A stretch of 47,276 nt of DNA from CBDUBU01 sp965365465. GTDB lineage: Bacteria > Bacteroidota > Rhodothermia > Rhodothermales > DASSAV01. This document shows positions 32,620 to 40,966 of the stretch, one piece after another (positions within the stretch are counted from its first letter, which is position 1; every line of letters begins with the position of its first letter). A model generated the notes under the pieces. The model was not told the origin of the DNA, searched no databases, and saw nothing but the letters and a program-made list of their open reading frames with translations. Both the position numbers and the translations under genes were made by a program. The stretch lies in contig CBDUBU010000003.1 of the NCBI GenBank assembly GCA_965365465.1, forward strand, positions 1 to 47,276, given 5' to 3'.

Positions 32620-33297
32620 TTAAATGAACAGCGTAACAGGCAAACCGGCGATGAAACGTTCAAGGAGAAAAATTACTGTTGCTGCTACAAAAGGTACGCG
32701 AACATTATCGTTAAAAGGGCGGGGCGGAATCTCAGCAATCCCTGCACACAAGACGCTAACAGCTCCTATCCAGAAGGCGGTTGCGGGAACAGCGGCCATT
32801 ACAACAAAGCCTGTTGTAATGAAAGCAAGAGATCCTTCGACCGTACGCGGGCCGGTTCCCCAGTGCGTGCGCCCGAACCGACGGCCCACCAGCGCAGCGG
32901 CAGCGTCACTTACCATAAACATACCGAATGCCACTGCCGCAATGCGAACCGGAAAGACAAAAGTGAGCAAAGAGGCTGTGACGAATACCCAGGTTGCGCC
33001 ATTGATAGAGATCGGGCCGCCGACCGGGGGGAGTTCATCTGCGCGCATCATAAAGCCGAAGATCCGATTTATGAATGATGCAAACGCTGTAGACCTTGAC
33101 CGTAAAATGTCTGCTGTGAGTGCGGCAAAAGCCAGAGGCATCAGAAAGACGAGCGAAGCAGTCTTGCCAAGAAGGCCCATGCTGACAGGAACAACCAGCG
33201 CTACAAGGTGGAGCGCTTTCCTTTGAAGCTCTGCGCGGTAAGGGATGTTATGCTCCTCTTCGGCAACCCTTATGTCTTTGGGCAATTGGTCAGGCAT
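32620..33297 (-). CDS. CTP-dependent diacylglycerol/dolichol kinase-like membrane protein
   Basis: A 225-residue integral membrane protein with about six hydrophobic helices. It starts at ATG 33297 after GGGGAA; a TTG at 33309 is less likely. The family opening ELQRKALHLVALVVPV, the MVSDAAAALVGRRFGRTHWGTGPRTVEGSLAF motif and the late RPFNDNVRVPFVAA segment are those of the SEC59/VTE5-type kinases and cytidylyltransferase-like proteins, which phosphorylate polyprenol, phytol or diacylglycerol using CTP. The substrate is not determinable here. The 260 bases upstream separate it from the divergent PrsW gene. Confidence 0.8.
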   Translation of the reverse strand: MPDQLPKDIRVAEEEHNIPYRAELQRKALHLVALVVPVSMGLLGKTASLVFLMPLAFAALTADILRSRSTAFASFINRIFGFMMRADELPPVGGPISINGATWVFVTASLLTFVFPVRIAAVAFGMFMVSDAAAALVGRRFGRTHWGTGPRTVEGSLAFITTGFVVMAAVPATAFWIGAVSVLCAGIAEIPPRPFNDNVRVPFVAATVIFLLERFIAGLPVTLFI

Positions 33298-33557
33298 ACG
33301 TTTCCCCAAAGCGTAAACAATAAAAACGAAGGAATTACTGTCACACTGTCAAAGGTCCTCCGGGGCAAATCGTTGCGGTGAACGGAAAGGCGGGGCAAAA
33401 GTTCGTTCAATGCGTCGATCTGGTTCGCTATGAATGCCTGTGCTTGCGCGGCAGCGTAACAACAAAACCCTTCTACCAGCGTTCGCCCTTATTGACAGGC
33501 TGACTCCGGCGATTGTTCAGTACGGAAGAGGCAAAGCCTTCTTCTCCAGCTACGTGT

Positions 33558-34499
33558 ATGATTGTAACCATTGGCGCTATCACTTTTGGCACTGCAGTCT
33601 GGCTCTGGATCTTGCGCCGTTATGACCGAATTGAGCCTGAGGACCTGCGTTACCTTATTCTTGTGGCGGTAGTTGGAGGGGTGGCAAGTGTATTCGTAGC
33701 GTCTCTGGTGAACGAAGGCATCCGAATTCTCACAGGCATTCACGCAGATGTATTCGAGAATTCGTCTGCCGTGTCAGCGATACAGCTTTTGGTGTTTTGT
33801 CTTCTGGTGGGTTTCAATGAGGAGATTTGCAAGGCGGTAGCTGCGGTTTACACCACACGGCGTCTGGGAAACCTGAACGAACCCATCGATGCCATGATTT
33901 ATGCCATGACGGTCGGGCTTGGTTTTGCAGCAGTCGAGAACGTCCTTTATGCTGCCAGGTTTGGAAACGAGGTTTTGCTGGTCCGATTCCTGTGGCCCGT
34001 GCCTGCGCATATGGCTTATGCGGCGCTCTGGGGATATGGACTCGCCAAAGCGCGATTTGTGTACCCCGGAATAAACAGGGCGTGGGTGATGGCTCCCTCC
34101 GTTATTCTGGCTGGGTCTGTACACGCAGTCGCAAACTTCCTGCTTTTTCTGCAGCAGTCTATTACGGCGCTGGTCAGTCTGGGAGCGCTGGGGGGCCTAG
34201 CCTACCTTGCTCACGTGAGACTCAATCAGTTGGTAGCGGAATCGCCTTTTCTGGAGCCGGGAGAGTGCCCTGTATGCAGGAACATGAATGCTCCCAGTTC
34301 GCTGGAATGCGTTTACTGTGGAGAGCCGTTGCAGAACACCGAGATCTTTGTCAACTGTCCCTGCGGCAAAGCCCGTGTTCTGAATCATGCGAGACAATGC
34401 CCATCCTGTAACCTTGTCTTTGAAAACAAGGATCTTCAAGCTTTATCCCGGTCAAAGCCCTCTGCCGATTCGGGACGCGAAAGCGTAACAAGATTGTAA
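33558..34499 (+). CDS. PrsW-family intramembrane protease with C-terminal zinc ribbons
   Basis: A 313-residue protein with about seven transmembrane helices up to residue 230. The PrsW glutamate motif is GFNEEICK (E88, E89, K92, as in EExxK), followed by GFAAVENVLY, PVPAHMAYAALWGYG and SVHAVANFLLF, the histidine motifs of the metalloprotease. After the membrane part comes a cysteine-rich tail with two CxxC-type zinc ribbons: ECPVCRN/ECVYCGE and NCPCG/QCPSCNLVF. ATG 33558 is chosen; TTG 33513 would add 15 residues without a hydrophobic segment. PrsW proteins cleave membrane-bound regulators; the substrate here is unknown. Confidence 0.82.
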   Translation: MIVTIGAITFGTAVWLWILRRYDRIEPEDLRYLILVAVVGGVASVFVASLVNEGIRILTGIHADVFENSSAVSAIQLLVFCLLVGFNEEICKAVAAVYTTRRLGNLNEPIDAMIYAMTVGLGFAAVENVLYAARFGNEVLLVRFLWPVPAHMAYAALWGYGLAKARFVYPGINRAWVMAPSVILAGSVHAVANFLLFLQQSITALVSLGALGGLAYLAHVRLNQLVAESPFLEPGECPVCRNMNAPSSLECVYCGEPLQNTEIFVNCPCGKARVLNHARQCPSCNLVFENKDLQALSRSKPSADSGRESVTRL

Positions 34500-34574
34500 G
34501 CAGCTCGACGTTTCGGAACGGTCATACGCAGGCACTCTTTAAAAGCTTATGGACAGAAAAACACCAGAGGCGTT

Positions 34575-35462
34575 ATGGTAAGTATCAGGACTCAGTTACT
34601 TGGGTATTGTATGGTTATCCTGCTAAGCATGGGGTGCGGCGGCGGCGAGGACAATTACTCAGATACAATGGCGGAACAGCACCGGAATGATACACCGGAA
34701 GCAACGGCAATCGTAATGGAGCCTCGGATTCCCGTTCGGGCGCAGTCTGTGATCTACGGCCAGGGAGAAGGGCAAGACATGATAGGCTATATGGCAGTCC
34801 CAGTGCGTCCTGATTCTGTGGCTGAAGCTCACGGGTTAGCTCCGGGCGACACCTCGTTGCCAGCCGTGCTGGTTATTCATGAATGGTGGGGCCTGAACGA
34901 GAACATCAAGGCCATGACGCGCAGGCTGGCAGGAGAGGGGTATCGTGCTCTGGCGGTGGATCTGTACAAAGGCCAGGTTGCCGAGACGCCTGATGAAGCA
35001 CGTGGTATAATGGACATCGCTTTGCAGGATCAAGGCCGGCTGGTGGAAAACTTGCAGTCTGCTTACCGCTTTGTCGAAGACACCTATGGGAGCAAGAATG
35101 TCGGGGTTATCGGCTGGTGTTTCGGTGGGGCGATGGCGTTAAATGCCGGACTTACGCTGCCAGACGAACTGGATGCGATGGTGATATACTATGGTCGGGT
35201 CGGGGATGCTTCCCGCGACCAGCTCAGCCAATTGGATATGCCTGTGCTCAGCTTTTTCGGAGGAAAGGATGAAAGCATACCTCTCGAAGATGTCCGCAAC
35301 TTTGAGACAACTTTAAATGAACTGGGCAAGGAAGTGCAGGTTTTCGTCTATGAGGATGCCGGACACGCGTTTGCCAATCCCTCCGGGCAGAACTACGTGC
35401 CGGATGCCGCGACGGATGCCTGGAGTAAGACGGTCAACTTTCTGGAGCAGCATCTTTATTGA
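34575..35462 (+). CDS. dienelactone hydrolase family lipoprotein
   Basis: A 295-residue alpha/beta-hydrolase with a lipoprotein signal (VILLSMGC, cysteine about 21). The family blocks are VLVIHEWWGLNENIKAMTRRLAGEGY, VAVDLYKGQ-like DLYKGQVAET, the nucleophile GVIGWCFGGAMAL, the acid FFGGKDESIP and the histidine EDAGHAFANPSG, so the Cys-Asp-His triad is complete. Dienelactone hydrolases open lactone rings; secreted lipoprotein forms have uncertain substrates. The ATG at 34575 is clear. A strong terminator lies about 80 bases after the stop. Confidence 0.87.
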   Translation: MVSIRTQLLGYCMVILLSMGCGGGEDNYSDTMAEQHRNDTPEATAIVMEPRIPVRAQSVIYGQGEGQDMIGYMAVPVRPDSVAEAHGLAPGDTSLPAVLVIHEWWGLNENIKAMTRRLAGEGYRALAVDLYKGQVAETPDEARGIMDIALQDQGRLVENLQSAYRFVEDTYGSKNVGVIGWCFGGAMALNAGLTLPDELDAMVIYYGRVGDASRDQLSQLDMPVLSFFGGKDESIPLEDVRNFETTLNELGKEVQVFVYEDAGHAFANPSGQNYVPDAATDAWSKTVNFLEQHLY

Positions 35463-35540
35463 AATCCGGAAAGCCAGGGAGTCCTTCCCTGTAAGGCAAA
35501 AGGCTGATAAAGATTTTCGCTATAGTTTTTGAGGTTTTCG

Positions 35541-35578
35541 GCGGGATCATCAAGTATTTTGGTGATCCCGCTTTTTTT
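35541..35578 (+). terminator. strong Rho-independent terminator
   Basis: GCGGGATCATCAA (from 35541) pairs with the complementary arm ending in TGATCCCGC at 35571, about 13 pairs with one wobble and a 5-base loop, and is followed directly by seven T. It ends transcription of the dienelactone hydrolase gene and isolates hemE from upstream read-through. Confidence 0.85.
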
Positions 35579-35628
35579 ATGCTGTTCCCCGACAACAAGC
35601 TTTTACGTAAGAAGGTAAGAAGCTCGTT

Positions 35629-35657
35629 CTCAGGAAAAGGGTAGTTCTTTTCCTGAG
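35629..35657. promoter_or_regulatory. perfect 10-bp inverted repeat upstream of hemE
   Basis: CTCAGGAAAA (35629-35638) and TTTTCCTGAG (35648-35657) are exact inverted arms with 9 bases between, 51 bases before the hemE start. A TATTAT box at 35667-35672 just downstream could be a -10 element, so the repeat would overlap the -35 region, as a repressor site does. No T-run follows it on the + strand, and a strong terminator already lies upstream, so an operator is the better guess. The regulator is unknown. Confidence 0.45.
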
Positions 35658-35708
35658 CAGGCGCTCTATTATAGGTCTCCTGATTGTTTTTCAACTTGAT
35701 TTTCCGTG

Positions 35709-36770
35709 ATGTCTGATTACGCCCCCTTAAAAAACGACTTGCTTCTGCGTGCTGCGCGGAGACAATATACTGAACGAACGCCGGTCTGGATTATGCGACA
35801 GGCCGGACGCTATCTGCCGGAATACAGGGCGCTCCGCTCGGAGGAGGAGTTTTTTACCCTGTGCCGAACCCCTGAACTTGCGGCTGAGGTAACGCTTCAA
35901 CCTGTCGACAGATTTCCCCTGGATGCCGCGATCATCTTCTCGGACATTCTTGTCGTTCCACAAGCGATGGGGTTGGAGGTGCGGATGGTAAAAGGCAAGG
36001 GACCTCACTTTCCGGAGCCGCTTCGTGGACCGGACGATCTGGGGCGGCTCCTGCAGCCGAATGTCCCGGAAGCACTCGACTACGTAATGGAAGCTATCAA
36101 GCGGGTGTATAAGGAACTTCAGGGACGCATACCGCTGATTGGTTTCTGCGGAGCGCCATGGACCTTGATGGCTTATATGATTGAGGGTGGCGGGAGTAAG
36201 ACTTTCTCCAGGTCCAGGGCATGGCTGTTTTGCTACCCGGATGAAAGCCGCCGCCTGCTGCAGCAGATCACGGAGGTGCTCGTCGACTTCCTGGTAGCGC
36301 AGATCCATGCCGGAGCACAAGCTGTTCAGGTTTTCGATAGCTGGGCCGGCTTTCTAAGCCCTGCGACCTTCGAGGCATTTGCGCTGCCGTACCTGCGCCA
36401 GATTGCCGCCCGCGTAGGGGAAGTTTGCCCGGATGTCCCTCGCATTGTGTTTGCAAAAGGCGCTCATTATGCCTTGCCGGCTCTGGTTGAAGCCGGCTTT
36501 GATGTCGTGGGGTTAGATTGGACTATTGATCCCGGTGCAGCAAGAACAATGGTTAATGGAGGCGCAGCCTTGCAAGGAAATATGGACCCTTCGGTTCTTT
36601 ACGCAAAGCCGGATGTTATCAGAGCCGAAACACGGTCGATGCTGGAGGGATTTGGTCCTCATGCACATATTGCGAACCTGGGCCATGGTATGAATCCAGA
36701 CCATGATCCGGAGCGCGCTCTCGTATTTATAGAAGCGGTGCAGGAACTCTCGGCAAAATTACGCGAATGA
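35709..36770 (+). CDS. hemE: uroporphyrinogen decarboxylase
   Basis: A 353-residue cytosolic enzyme that removes four carboxyl groups from uroporphyrinogen III to give coproporphyrinogen III. Marks are the N-terminal signature PVWIMRQAGRYLPEYRALR, the catalytic aspartate in AAIIFSDILVVPQAMG, GFCGAPWTLMAYMIEGGGSK, VFDSWAGFLSP and NLGHGMNPDHDPERA near the end. The length is standard. The ATG at 35709 is preferred to the GTG one codon before it. It opens a heme-rich gene series on the + strand, preceded by an inverted repeat and a terminator. Confidence 0.97.
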   Translation: MSDYAPLKNDLLLRAARRQYTERTPVWIMRQAGRYLPEYRALRSEEEFFTLCRTPELAAEVTLQPVDRFPLDAAIIFSDILVVPQAMGLEVRMVKGKGPHFPEPLRGPDDLGRLLQPNVPEALDYVMEAIKRVYKELQGRIPLIGFCGAPWTLMAYMIEGGGSKTFSRSRAWLFCYPDESRRLLQQITEVLVDFLVAQIHAGAQAVQVFDSWAGFLSPATFEAFALPYLRQIAARVGEVCPDVPRIVFAKGAHYALPALVEAGFDVVGLDWTIDPGAARTMVNGGAALQGNMDPSVLYAKPDVIRAETRSMLEGFGPHAHIANLGHGMNPDHDPERALVFIEAVQELSAKLRE

Positions 36771-36867
36771 TGTATCGCTTCATCTCGCAGGCCAGATGTA
36801 TACATAGCAGACCCTCAGTCAGGCAAGAGGCGCCGGCAATCAACTTTCAACTTGTACAGGACTAAAA

Positions 36868-38538
36868 TTGAGCGATCAGAAAATCATATTCTCCATGCTT
36901 GGGGTCGGCAAGATTCACAAGCCGAACAAACAAGTTCTCAGAGATATCAACCTTTCCTTTTTTTATGGAGCCAAGATCGGGGTTCTTGGTCTTAACGGAG
37001 CAGGAAAGAGCACGCTGCTGCGGATTATTGCGGGCCTTGACCGGGATTATCTCGGCCATATCGAGGTTCAGAAAGGAATTACGTTCGGGTATCTGCCTCA
37101 GGAACCCTTGCTCGACACGAAAAGCAAGGTTCGGGAGATCGTAGAAGAGGGCGCTCAGGAGGCGGTTGCGCTCCTGCGTGAATATGATGAAGTAAGCAGC
37201 GCCTTCGCAGACCCGGATGCCGATTACGAACTGCTCACGGAGAAGCAGGCGAAACTTCAGGAAAAGATCGATCATCTCGATGCATGGGATATCGACAGCA
37301 GAATCGAGATGGCGATGGATGCCCTCCGCTGTCCGCCCGGAGAAGCACAGATCGAAGTTTTGTCCGGTGGAGAACGCAGGCGTGTTGCGTTGTGTCGGCT
37401 CCTGCTTCAGAAGCCGGATGTGTTGTTGCTTGACGAGCCGACCAATCATCTGGATGCAGACTCCGTAGCATGGCTCGAACAGCACTTGCAGCAGTATCCC
37501 GGAACGGTCATCGCAGTTACGCATGACCGGTATTTCCTCGATAATGTAGCGGGGTGGATCCTGGAGTTGGATCGCGGCGCAGGCATCCCGTTCAAGGGTA
37601 ATTACACGTCCTGGCTTGAGCAAAAGCAGCGCAGGCTTGAAATCGAGGAAAAACAGGCATCCAAACGGCAGCAGTCGCTTGCGCGGGAGCTGGACTGGAT
37701 CAGAACCAGCCCGAAAGGGCGCCACGCGAAAAGCAAAGCCCGTATTGCTCAGTACGAGCAAATGCTGGCGGATACGCCTGAAAAGCGAGATGAAGAAATG
37801 GAGATTTACATTCCTCCCGGGCCACGGTTGGGGAGTGTAGTGGTGGGAGCAGAAAACGTGCGGAAAAGCTATGGAGATAGGCTGCTTTTCGAGGATCTCA
37901 ACTTTTCACTTCCTCCGGGGGGCATCATTGGAGTGATCGGACCTAACGGAGCCGGTAAGACTACGCTCTTCAAGCTCATAACCGGCCGCGAAACACCGGA
38001 TGCGGGCGCTATCCGGATAGGCGACACCGTTGTACTCGGGTACATCGACCAGAATCGCCCTCTAGATTCCGGCAAGACCATATGGGAAGAAATCTCTGGC
38101 GAATCCGAATATGTTATGCTTGGAAGCAGGCAGATAAACTCTCGCGCCTATGTCGGGAAGTTCAATTTCGGGGGCAGCGATCAGCAGAAGCGCGTAGGCG
38201 AGCTTTCAGGAGGAGAGCGCAACCGGGTTCATCTGGCAAAAATGCTCAAGGAAGGCGCAAACGTGCTTTTGCTCGATGAGCCTACGAACGACCTGGATGT
38301 TAACACGCTGCGCGCCCTGGAAGAGGCGCTTCTTTCATTTGCCGGGTGCGCTGTGGTCATCTCGCATGATCGCTGGTTTCTTGACAGGATTGCTACGCAC
38401 ATTCTGGCCTTCGAAGGAGATAGTCAGGTTGTCTGGTTTGACGGCAACTATGAGCAATATGCGGAATACCGCCGGAACGTACTCGGGTTAGATGATCAGC
38501 CTCACCGTATCAAGTACCGCAAACTTACACGCGTATAA
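36868..38538 (+). CDS. ettA: ABC-F translational throttle protein EttA
   Basis: A 556-residue soluble protein with two ABC cassettes and no membrane part. The TTG start gives MSDQKIIFSMLGVGKIHKPNK, typical of EttA. Cassette 1 has GLNGAGKST, LSGGERRRVALCRLLL and LLLDEPTNHLD; a basic linker (RTSPKGRHAKSKARIAQYEQML) follows; cassette 2 has GPNGAGKTT, LSGGERNRVHLAKML and LLLDEPTNDLD. EttA binds the ribosomal E site and gates the first elongation step according to ADP/ATP. It lies about 100 bases after hemE with no visible terminator between. Confidence 0.94.
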   Translation: MSDQKIIFSMLGVGKIHKPNKQVLRDINLSFFYGAKIGVLGLNGAGKSTLLRIIAGLDRDYLGHIEVQKGITFGYLPQEPLLDTKSKVREIVEEGAQEAVALLREYDEVSSAFADPDADYELLTEKQAKLQEKIDHLDAWDIDSRIEMAMDALRCPPGEAQIEVLSGGERRRVALCRLLLQKPDVLLLDEPTNHLDADSVAWLEQHLQQYPGTVIAVTHDRYFLDNVAGWILELDRGAGIPFKGNYTSWLEQKQRRLEIEEKQASKRQQSLARELDWIRTSPKGRHAKSKARIAQYEQMLADTPEKRDEEMEIYIPPGPRLGSVVVGAENVRKSYGDRLLFEDLNFSLPPGGIIGVIGPNGAGKTTLFKLITGRETPDAGAIRIGDTVVLGYIDQNRPLDSGKTIWEEISGESEYVMLGSRQINSRAYVGKFNFGGSDQQKRVGELSGGERNRVHLAKMLKEGANVLLLDEPTNDLDVNTLRALEEALLSFAGCAVVISHDRWFLDRIATHILAFEGDSQVVWFDGNYEQYAEYRRNVLGLDDQPHRIKYRKLTRV

Positions 38539-38553
38539 AGCTCGGATGCAAGA

Positions 38554-38904
38554 ATGAATATTGAGCAACTGCGCGACTACTGTCTGGCGAAGAAAGGCAG
38601 CACAGAAGGGTTTCCATTTGGAGAGGACACACTTGTTTTCAAGGTGATGGGTAAAATATTTGCCCTGGTGAACCTTGCTCGGATCCCTCTGAGTGTCAAT
38701 CTGAAATGCGATCCGGAACGCGCGGTCGAACTGCGGGAAACGTATGAAGATATAGAGCCTGGTTACCACATGAATAAAAAGCACTGGAATACAGTTTTCT
38801 TAAGGGGCGCCATTCCGGATGCCGAAGTGCGCGAAATGATAGACCATTCGTATGCCCTTGTTGCAGGCAGCCTGCGAAAAGCGGATCGGGAAGCGTTGGC
38901 GTAG
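38554..38904 (+). CDS. MmcQ/YjbR family protein
   Basis: A 116-residue protein with a single YjbR domain: MNIEQLRDYCLAKKGSTEGFPFGEDTLVFKVMGKIFALV at the start, then SVNLKCDPERAVELRETYEDIEPGYHMNKKHWNTVFL, and a final helix MIDHSYALVAGSL. The domain has a CyaY-like fold and is usually annotated as a possible DNA-binding protein; its role is unproven. It starts 15 bases after ettA and ends 2 bases before the pseudouridine synthase gene, so the three genes are one transcription unit. Confidence 0.88.
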   Translation: MNIEQLRDYCLAKKGSTEGFPFGEDTLVFKVMGKIFALVNLARIPLSVNLKCDPERAVELRETYEDIEPGYHMNKKHWNTVFLRGAIPDAEVREMIDHSYALVAGSLRKADREALA

Positions 38905-38906
38905 CT

Positions 38907-39605
38907 ATGGAGCCGGAAGTCCTTTATCTCGACAATCATCTACTTGTGATTAACAAGCAGGCAGGAGTGCCCGTTCAGGCCGATCAAACGGGCGATCAGG
39001 ACTTGTTGACTCTTGCCAGATTGTTCTTGAAGGAAAAGTTTGATAAGCCGGGGAATGTATTCCTGGGGCTTGTGCATCGGCTGGACCGGCCTGTATCCGG
39101 CGTTCTTGTGTTTGCTCGCACCTCAAAGGCAGCTTCTCGGCTTTCGGAGCAATTCAGGAAGCGCACGCCGACCAAGCGGTATCTTGCTCTTGTAGAGGGA
39201 CTGTGTTCCGGAGAAGGAACGTGTATAGACTATCTGGTAAAGGAGAAACGGCAGGTGCGAGTGGTGGATAGGCAGTATCCGGGAGCGCAGGAGGCGATAC
39301 TCACGTTTCGGGTTCTGGACTCACGGCACGGGATGAGTTTGCTAGAGGTGCAACTCGAAACCGGGCGGTCTCACCAGATTCGCGTTCAGCTTGCGCATCG
39401 GGGAATGCCTATCATAGGAGATTTTCGTTATGGAACAAAGGTTCCTTTTGATGGAAGAAACCTTGCACTGCATTGCTACTCCTTGCAGGTTTTGCATCCG
39501 ACGCGGGGAGATCTCATGGAATGGACGGCAATGCCGCCTGCGACATGGGGATCACGCTTTGCCAGCACGATTAACCGGCTGTGTCAAAAAGCATCGAATA
39601 CGTAG
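38907..39605 (+). CDS. RluA-family RNA pseudouridine synthase
   Basis: A 232-residue enzyme with the catalytic motif LVHRLDRPVSGVLVFART (aspartate about 56), plus KRYLALVEG, LLEVQLETGRSHQIRVQLAH and GDFRYG. These are RluA-family motifs for isomerising uridine to pseudouridine in rRNA or tRNA. There is no N-terminal S4 domain, so it is the short form and the target site cannot be named. It begins 2 bases after the YjbR gene stop. Confidence 0.9.
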   Translation: MEPEVLYLDNHLLVINKQAGVPVQADQTGDQDLLTLARLFLKEKFDKPGNVFLGLVHRLDRPVSGVLVFARTSKAASRLSEQFRKRTPTKRYLALVEGLCSGEGTCIDYLVKEKRQVRVVDRQYPGAQEAILTFRVLDSRHGMSLLEVQLETGRSHQIRVQLAHRGMPIIGDFRYGTKVPFDGRNLALHCYSLQVLHPTRGDLMEWTAMPPATWGSRFASTINRLCQKASNT

Positions 39606-39628
39606 TTAGCTGAGGACAGTAATAAGCT

Positions 39629-40612
39629 ATGCCGGATGATCTTGACCGACTAGAGAGGCTGCGTCAGGGGCAGCGCAGCGATATTTCCGTTGCGCATCGT
39701 ATGCAGCGATTTGTTGAGGCATTACAGATACGGATTTGTCATGCGCTGGAGTGTGTAGATGGCGAAGCTCATTTTCGGAGCGATGCATGGCAGAGACCAG
39801 GGGGCGGCGGTGGACTGAGCCGGATTCTCGAAAGCGGAAACGTATTTGAAAAGGCAGGCGTCAATACGTCCGCGGTTTATGGAGAACTGCCTGATCGTAT
39901 GGCAGAGGCATTGGGAGCGAGGTGCAAGCAGTTTTTCGCAACGGGCATTTCCATCGTTGTGCATCCTCAGTCACCGTACGTTCCTGCCGTACACGCAAAT
40001 TTCAGATATTTTGCGCTTGGAGCGGATCTGTATCAGCCGGAGGATCAGTGGTTCGGAGGGGGCGCAGATCTAACGCCGTATTATCCCTTCCTGTCTGACG
40101 TGCAGCACTTTCACCGCGTATGGAAAGAGGTGTGCGACCGGCATGAGGAAGCAGACTATTCGCGTTTCAAGGAGCAATGCGATGCCTATTTTTATCTTCC
40201 TCATCGTGGAGAAACGCGGGGCGCAGGTGGGATTTTCTTCGACTATTTACGAGGCGACATAGAGAGAGGATTCTTTTTCAGTCGTGATGCCGGACGCTCC
40301 TTTCTGAATTCATACGTGCCTATCGTGCAGCGGCGCAAGGATATGCCGTATGGAGAGACGGAGTGTCTCTATCAGGAGATCCGGCGAGGACGGTACGCAG
40401 AATTCAATCTGCTGTATGATAAGGGCACCCGATTTGGTGTTGAAACGAACGGGCGCACCGAGAGCATCTTGATGAGCCTCCCGCCGAGGGCGCAATGGCG
40501 TTACGATTGGCAGCCTGAACCAGGTTCGCCGGAATCGCAGGCGCTATGGTATTTTGCTCCGCACGACTGGCTGGAACTGTCTGAAGCGCAGATTCCTTCG
40601 CTTAAAGCTTGA
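39629..40612 (+). CDS. hemF: oxygen-dependent coproporphyrinogen III oxidase
   Basis: A 327-residue HemF that converts coproporphyrinogen III to protoporphyrinogen IX with oxygen. Signature blocks are GGGGLSRILESGNVFEKAGVNTSAVYGELP, ATGISIVVHPQSPYVPAVHANFRYF, WFGGGADLTPYYPF, GIFFDYLRGD and LLYDKGTRFGVETNGRTESILMSLPP. The length is usual. Its presence implies an oxygen-using heme pathway; HemW elsewhere in the window is then free for heme trafficking. It follows the pseudouridine synthase gene by 24 bases. Confidence 0.97.
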   Translation: MPDDLDRLERLRQGQRSDISVAHRMQRFVEALQIRICHALECVDGEAHFRSDAWQRPGGGGGLSRILESGNVFEKAGVNTSAVYGELPDRMAEALGARCKQFFATGISIVVHPQSPYVPAVHANFRYFALGADLYQPEDQWFGGGADLTPYYPFLSDVQHFHRVWKEVCDRHEEADYSRFKEQCDAYFYLPHRGETRGAGGIFFDYLRGDIERGFFFSRDAGRSFLNSYVPIVQRRKDMPYGETECLYQEIRRGRYAEFNLLYDKGTRFGVETNGRTESILMSLPPRAQWRYDWQPEPGSPESQALWYFAPHDWLELSEAQIPSLKA

Positions 40613-40664
40613 ATGGAAGAATGTTAATACGGCCGGCACAGGCGGGGTAGAATGCTATCGTCTG

Positions 40665-40705
40665 CGGGTGAAAGTGCAGTAGTCAAGCATGACATTGCTC
40701 ACCCG
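40665..40705 (+). other. hairpin downstream of hemF
   Basis: CGGGTGA (40665-40671) pairs with TCACCCG (40699-40705). Inside, GCA pairs with TGC and GTCA with TGAC around an AGCA tetraloop, giving a broken stem of about 14 pairs. It follows the hemF stop by about 50 bases and has no T-run, so it may be a Rho-assisted terminator or an mRNA-stability hairpin. Confidence 0.4.
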
Positions 40706-40862
40706 TTTCACTGGTGCGTGGGGGGAAAAGCAGGGCGGCATCGTGAAGCTTCATCAAAAAACCGCACGTCATTCATGTTTTGGTGAAGAAAAAGCCGTTC
40801 CATAAGCATTAAAGGTTTGTAATCTGACCCCGGCTATGAAGGGCCATGGTAGTGATTTCAAA

Positions 40863-40879
40863 CAAAACAAGTTGTTTTG
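40863..40879. promoter_or_regulatory. 17-bp perfect palindrome upstream of hemH (candidate operator)
   Basis: CAAAACAA (40863-40870), one central G, and TTGTTTTG (40872-40879) form an exact palindrome 87 bases before the hemH ATG. It partly overlaps a TTGACA box. The form suits a dimeric DNA-binding protein. The binding protein is unknown; iron, heme or redox regulators are only guesses. Confidence 0.45.
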
Positions 40880-40966
40880 ACAATGCTTTGCGCCGCCGGG
40901 TGCTGCAGCGTTCAGGGTTAGTCCCACCGCTCATTCTTCTTACATAACCTCTTGATTGGTTAGACT

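Larger units (their letters stand above)
40613..40966. promoter_or_regulatory. hemF-hemH intergenic region
   Basis: These 354 bases hold no convincing gene; a 44-codon ORF (40652-40786) has no family or clear ribosome-binding site. Two structured elements stand out and are listed separately: a 41-base hairpin (40665-40705) and a 17-bp palindrome (40863-40879). The length, in a series otherwise packed within a few bases, suggests a promoter for hemH here. TTGACA at 40877-40882 could be a -35 element, but no good -10 follows at the right distance. Confidence 0.45.

Noticed and set aside
32521..33226. Two long + strand ORFs opposite the CTP-dependent kinase-like gene
   Set aside because: The minus-strand frame gives a coherent multi-helix membrane protein; the + frames give low-complexity polar sequence.
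33298..33557. Possible 63-codon + strand ORF (33434-33625) before the PrsW gene
   Set aside because: It overlaps the PrsW start in another frame and has no coherent features; the gap is better seen as a divergent promoter region.
36862..37761. 299-codon minus-strand ORF opposite ettA
   Set aside because: It lies opposite the first ABC-F cassette, which is certain.
40652..40786. 44-codon ORF in the hemF-hemH gap
   Set aside because: Short, no recognisable family, weak ribosome-binding site, and it contains the hairpin; better read as non-coding.
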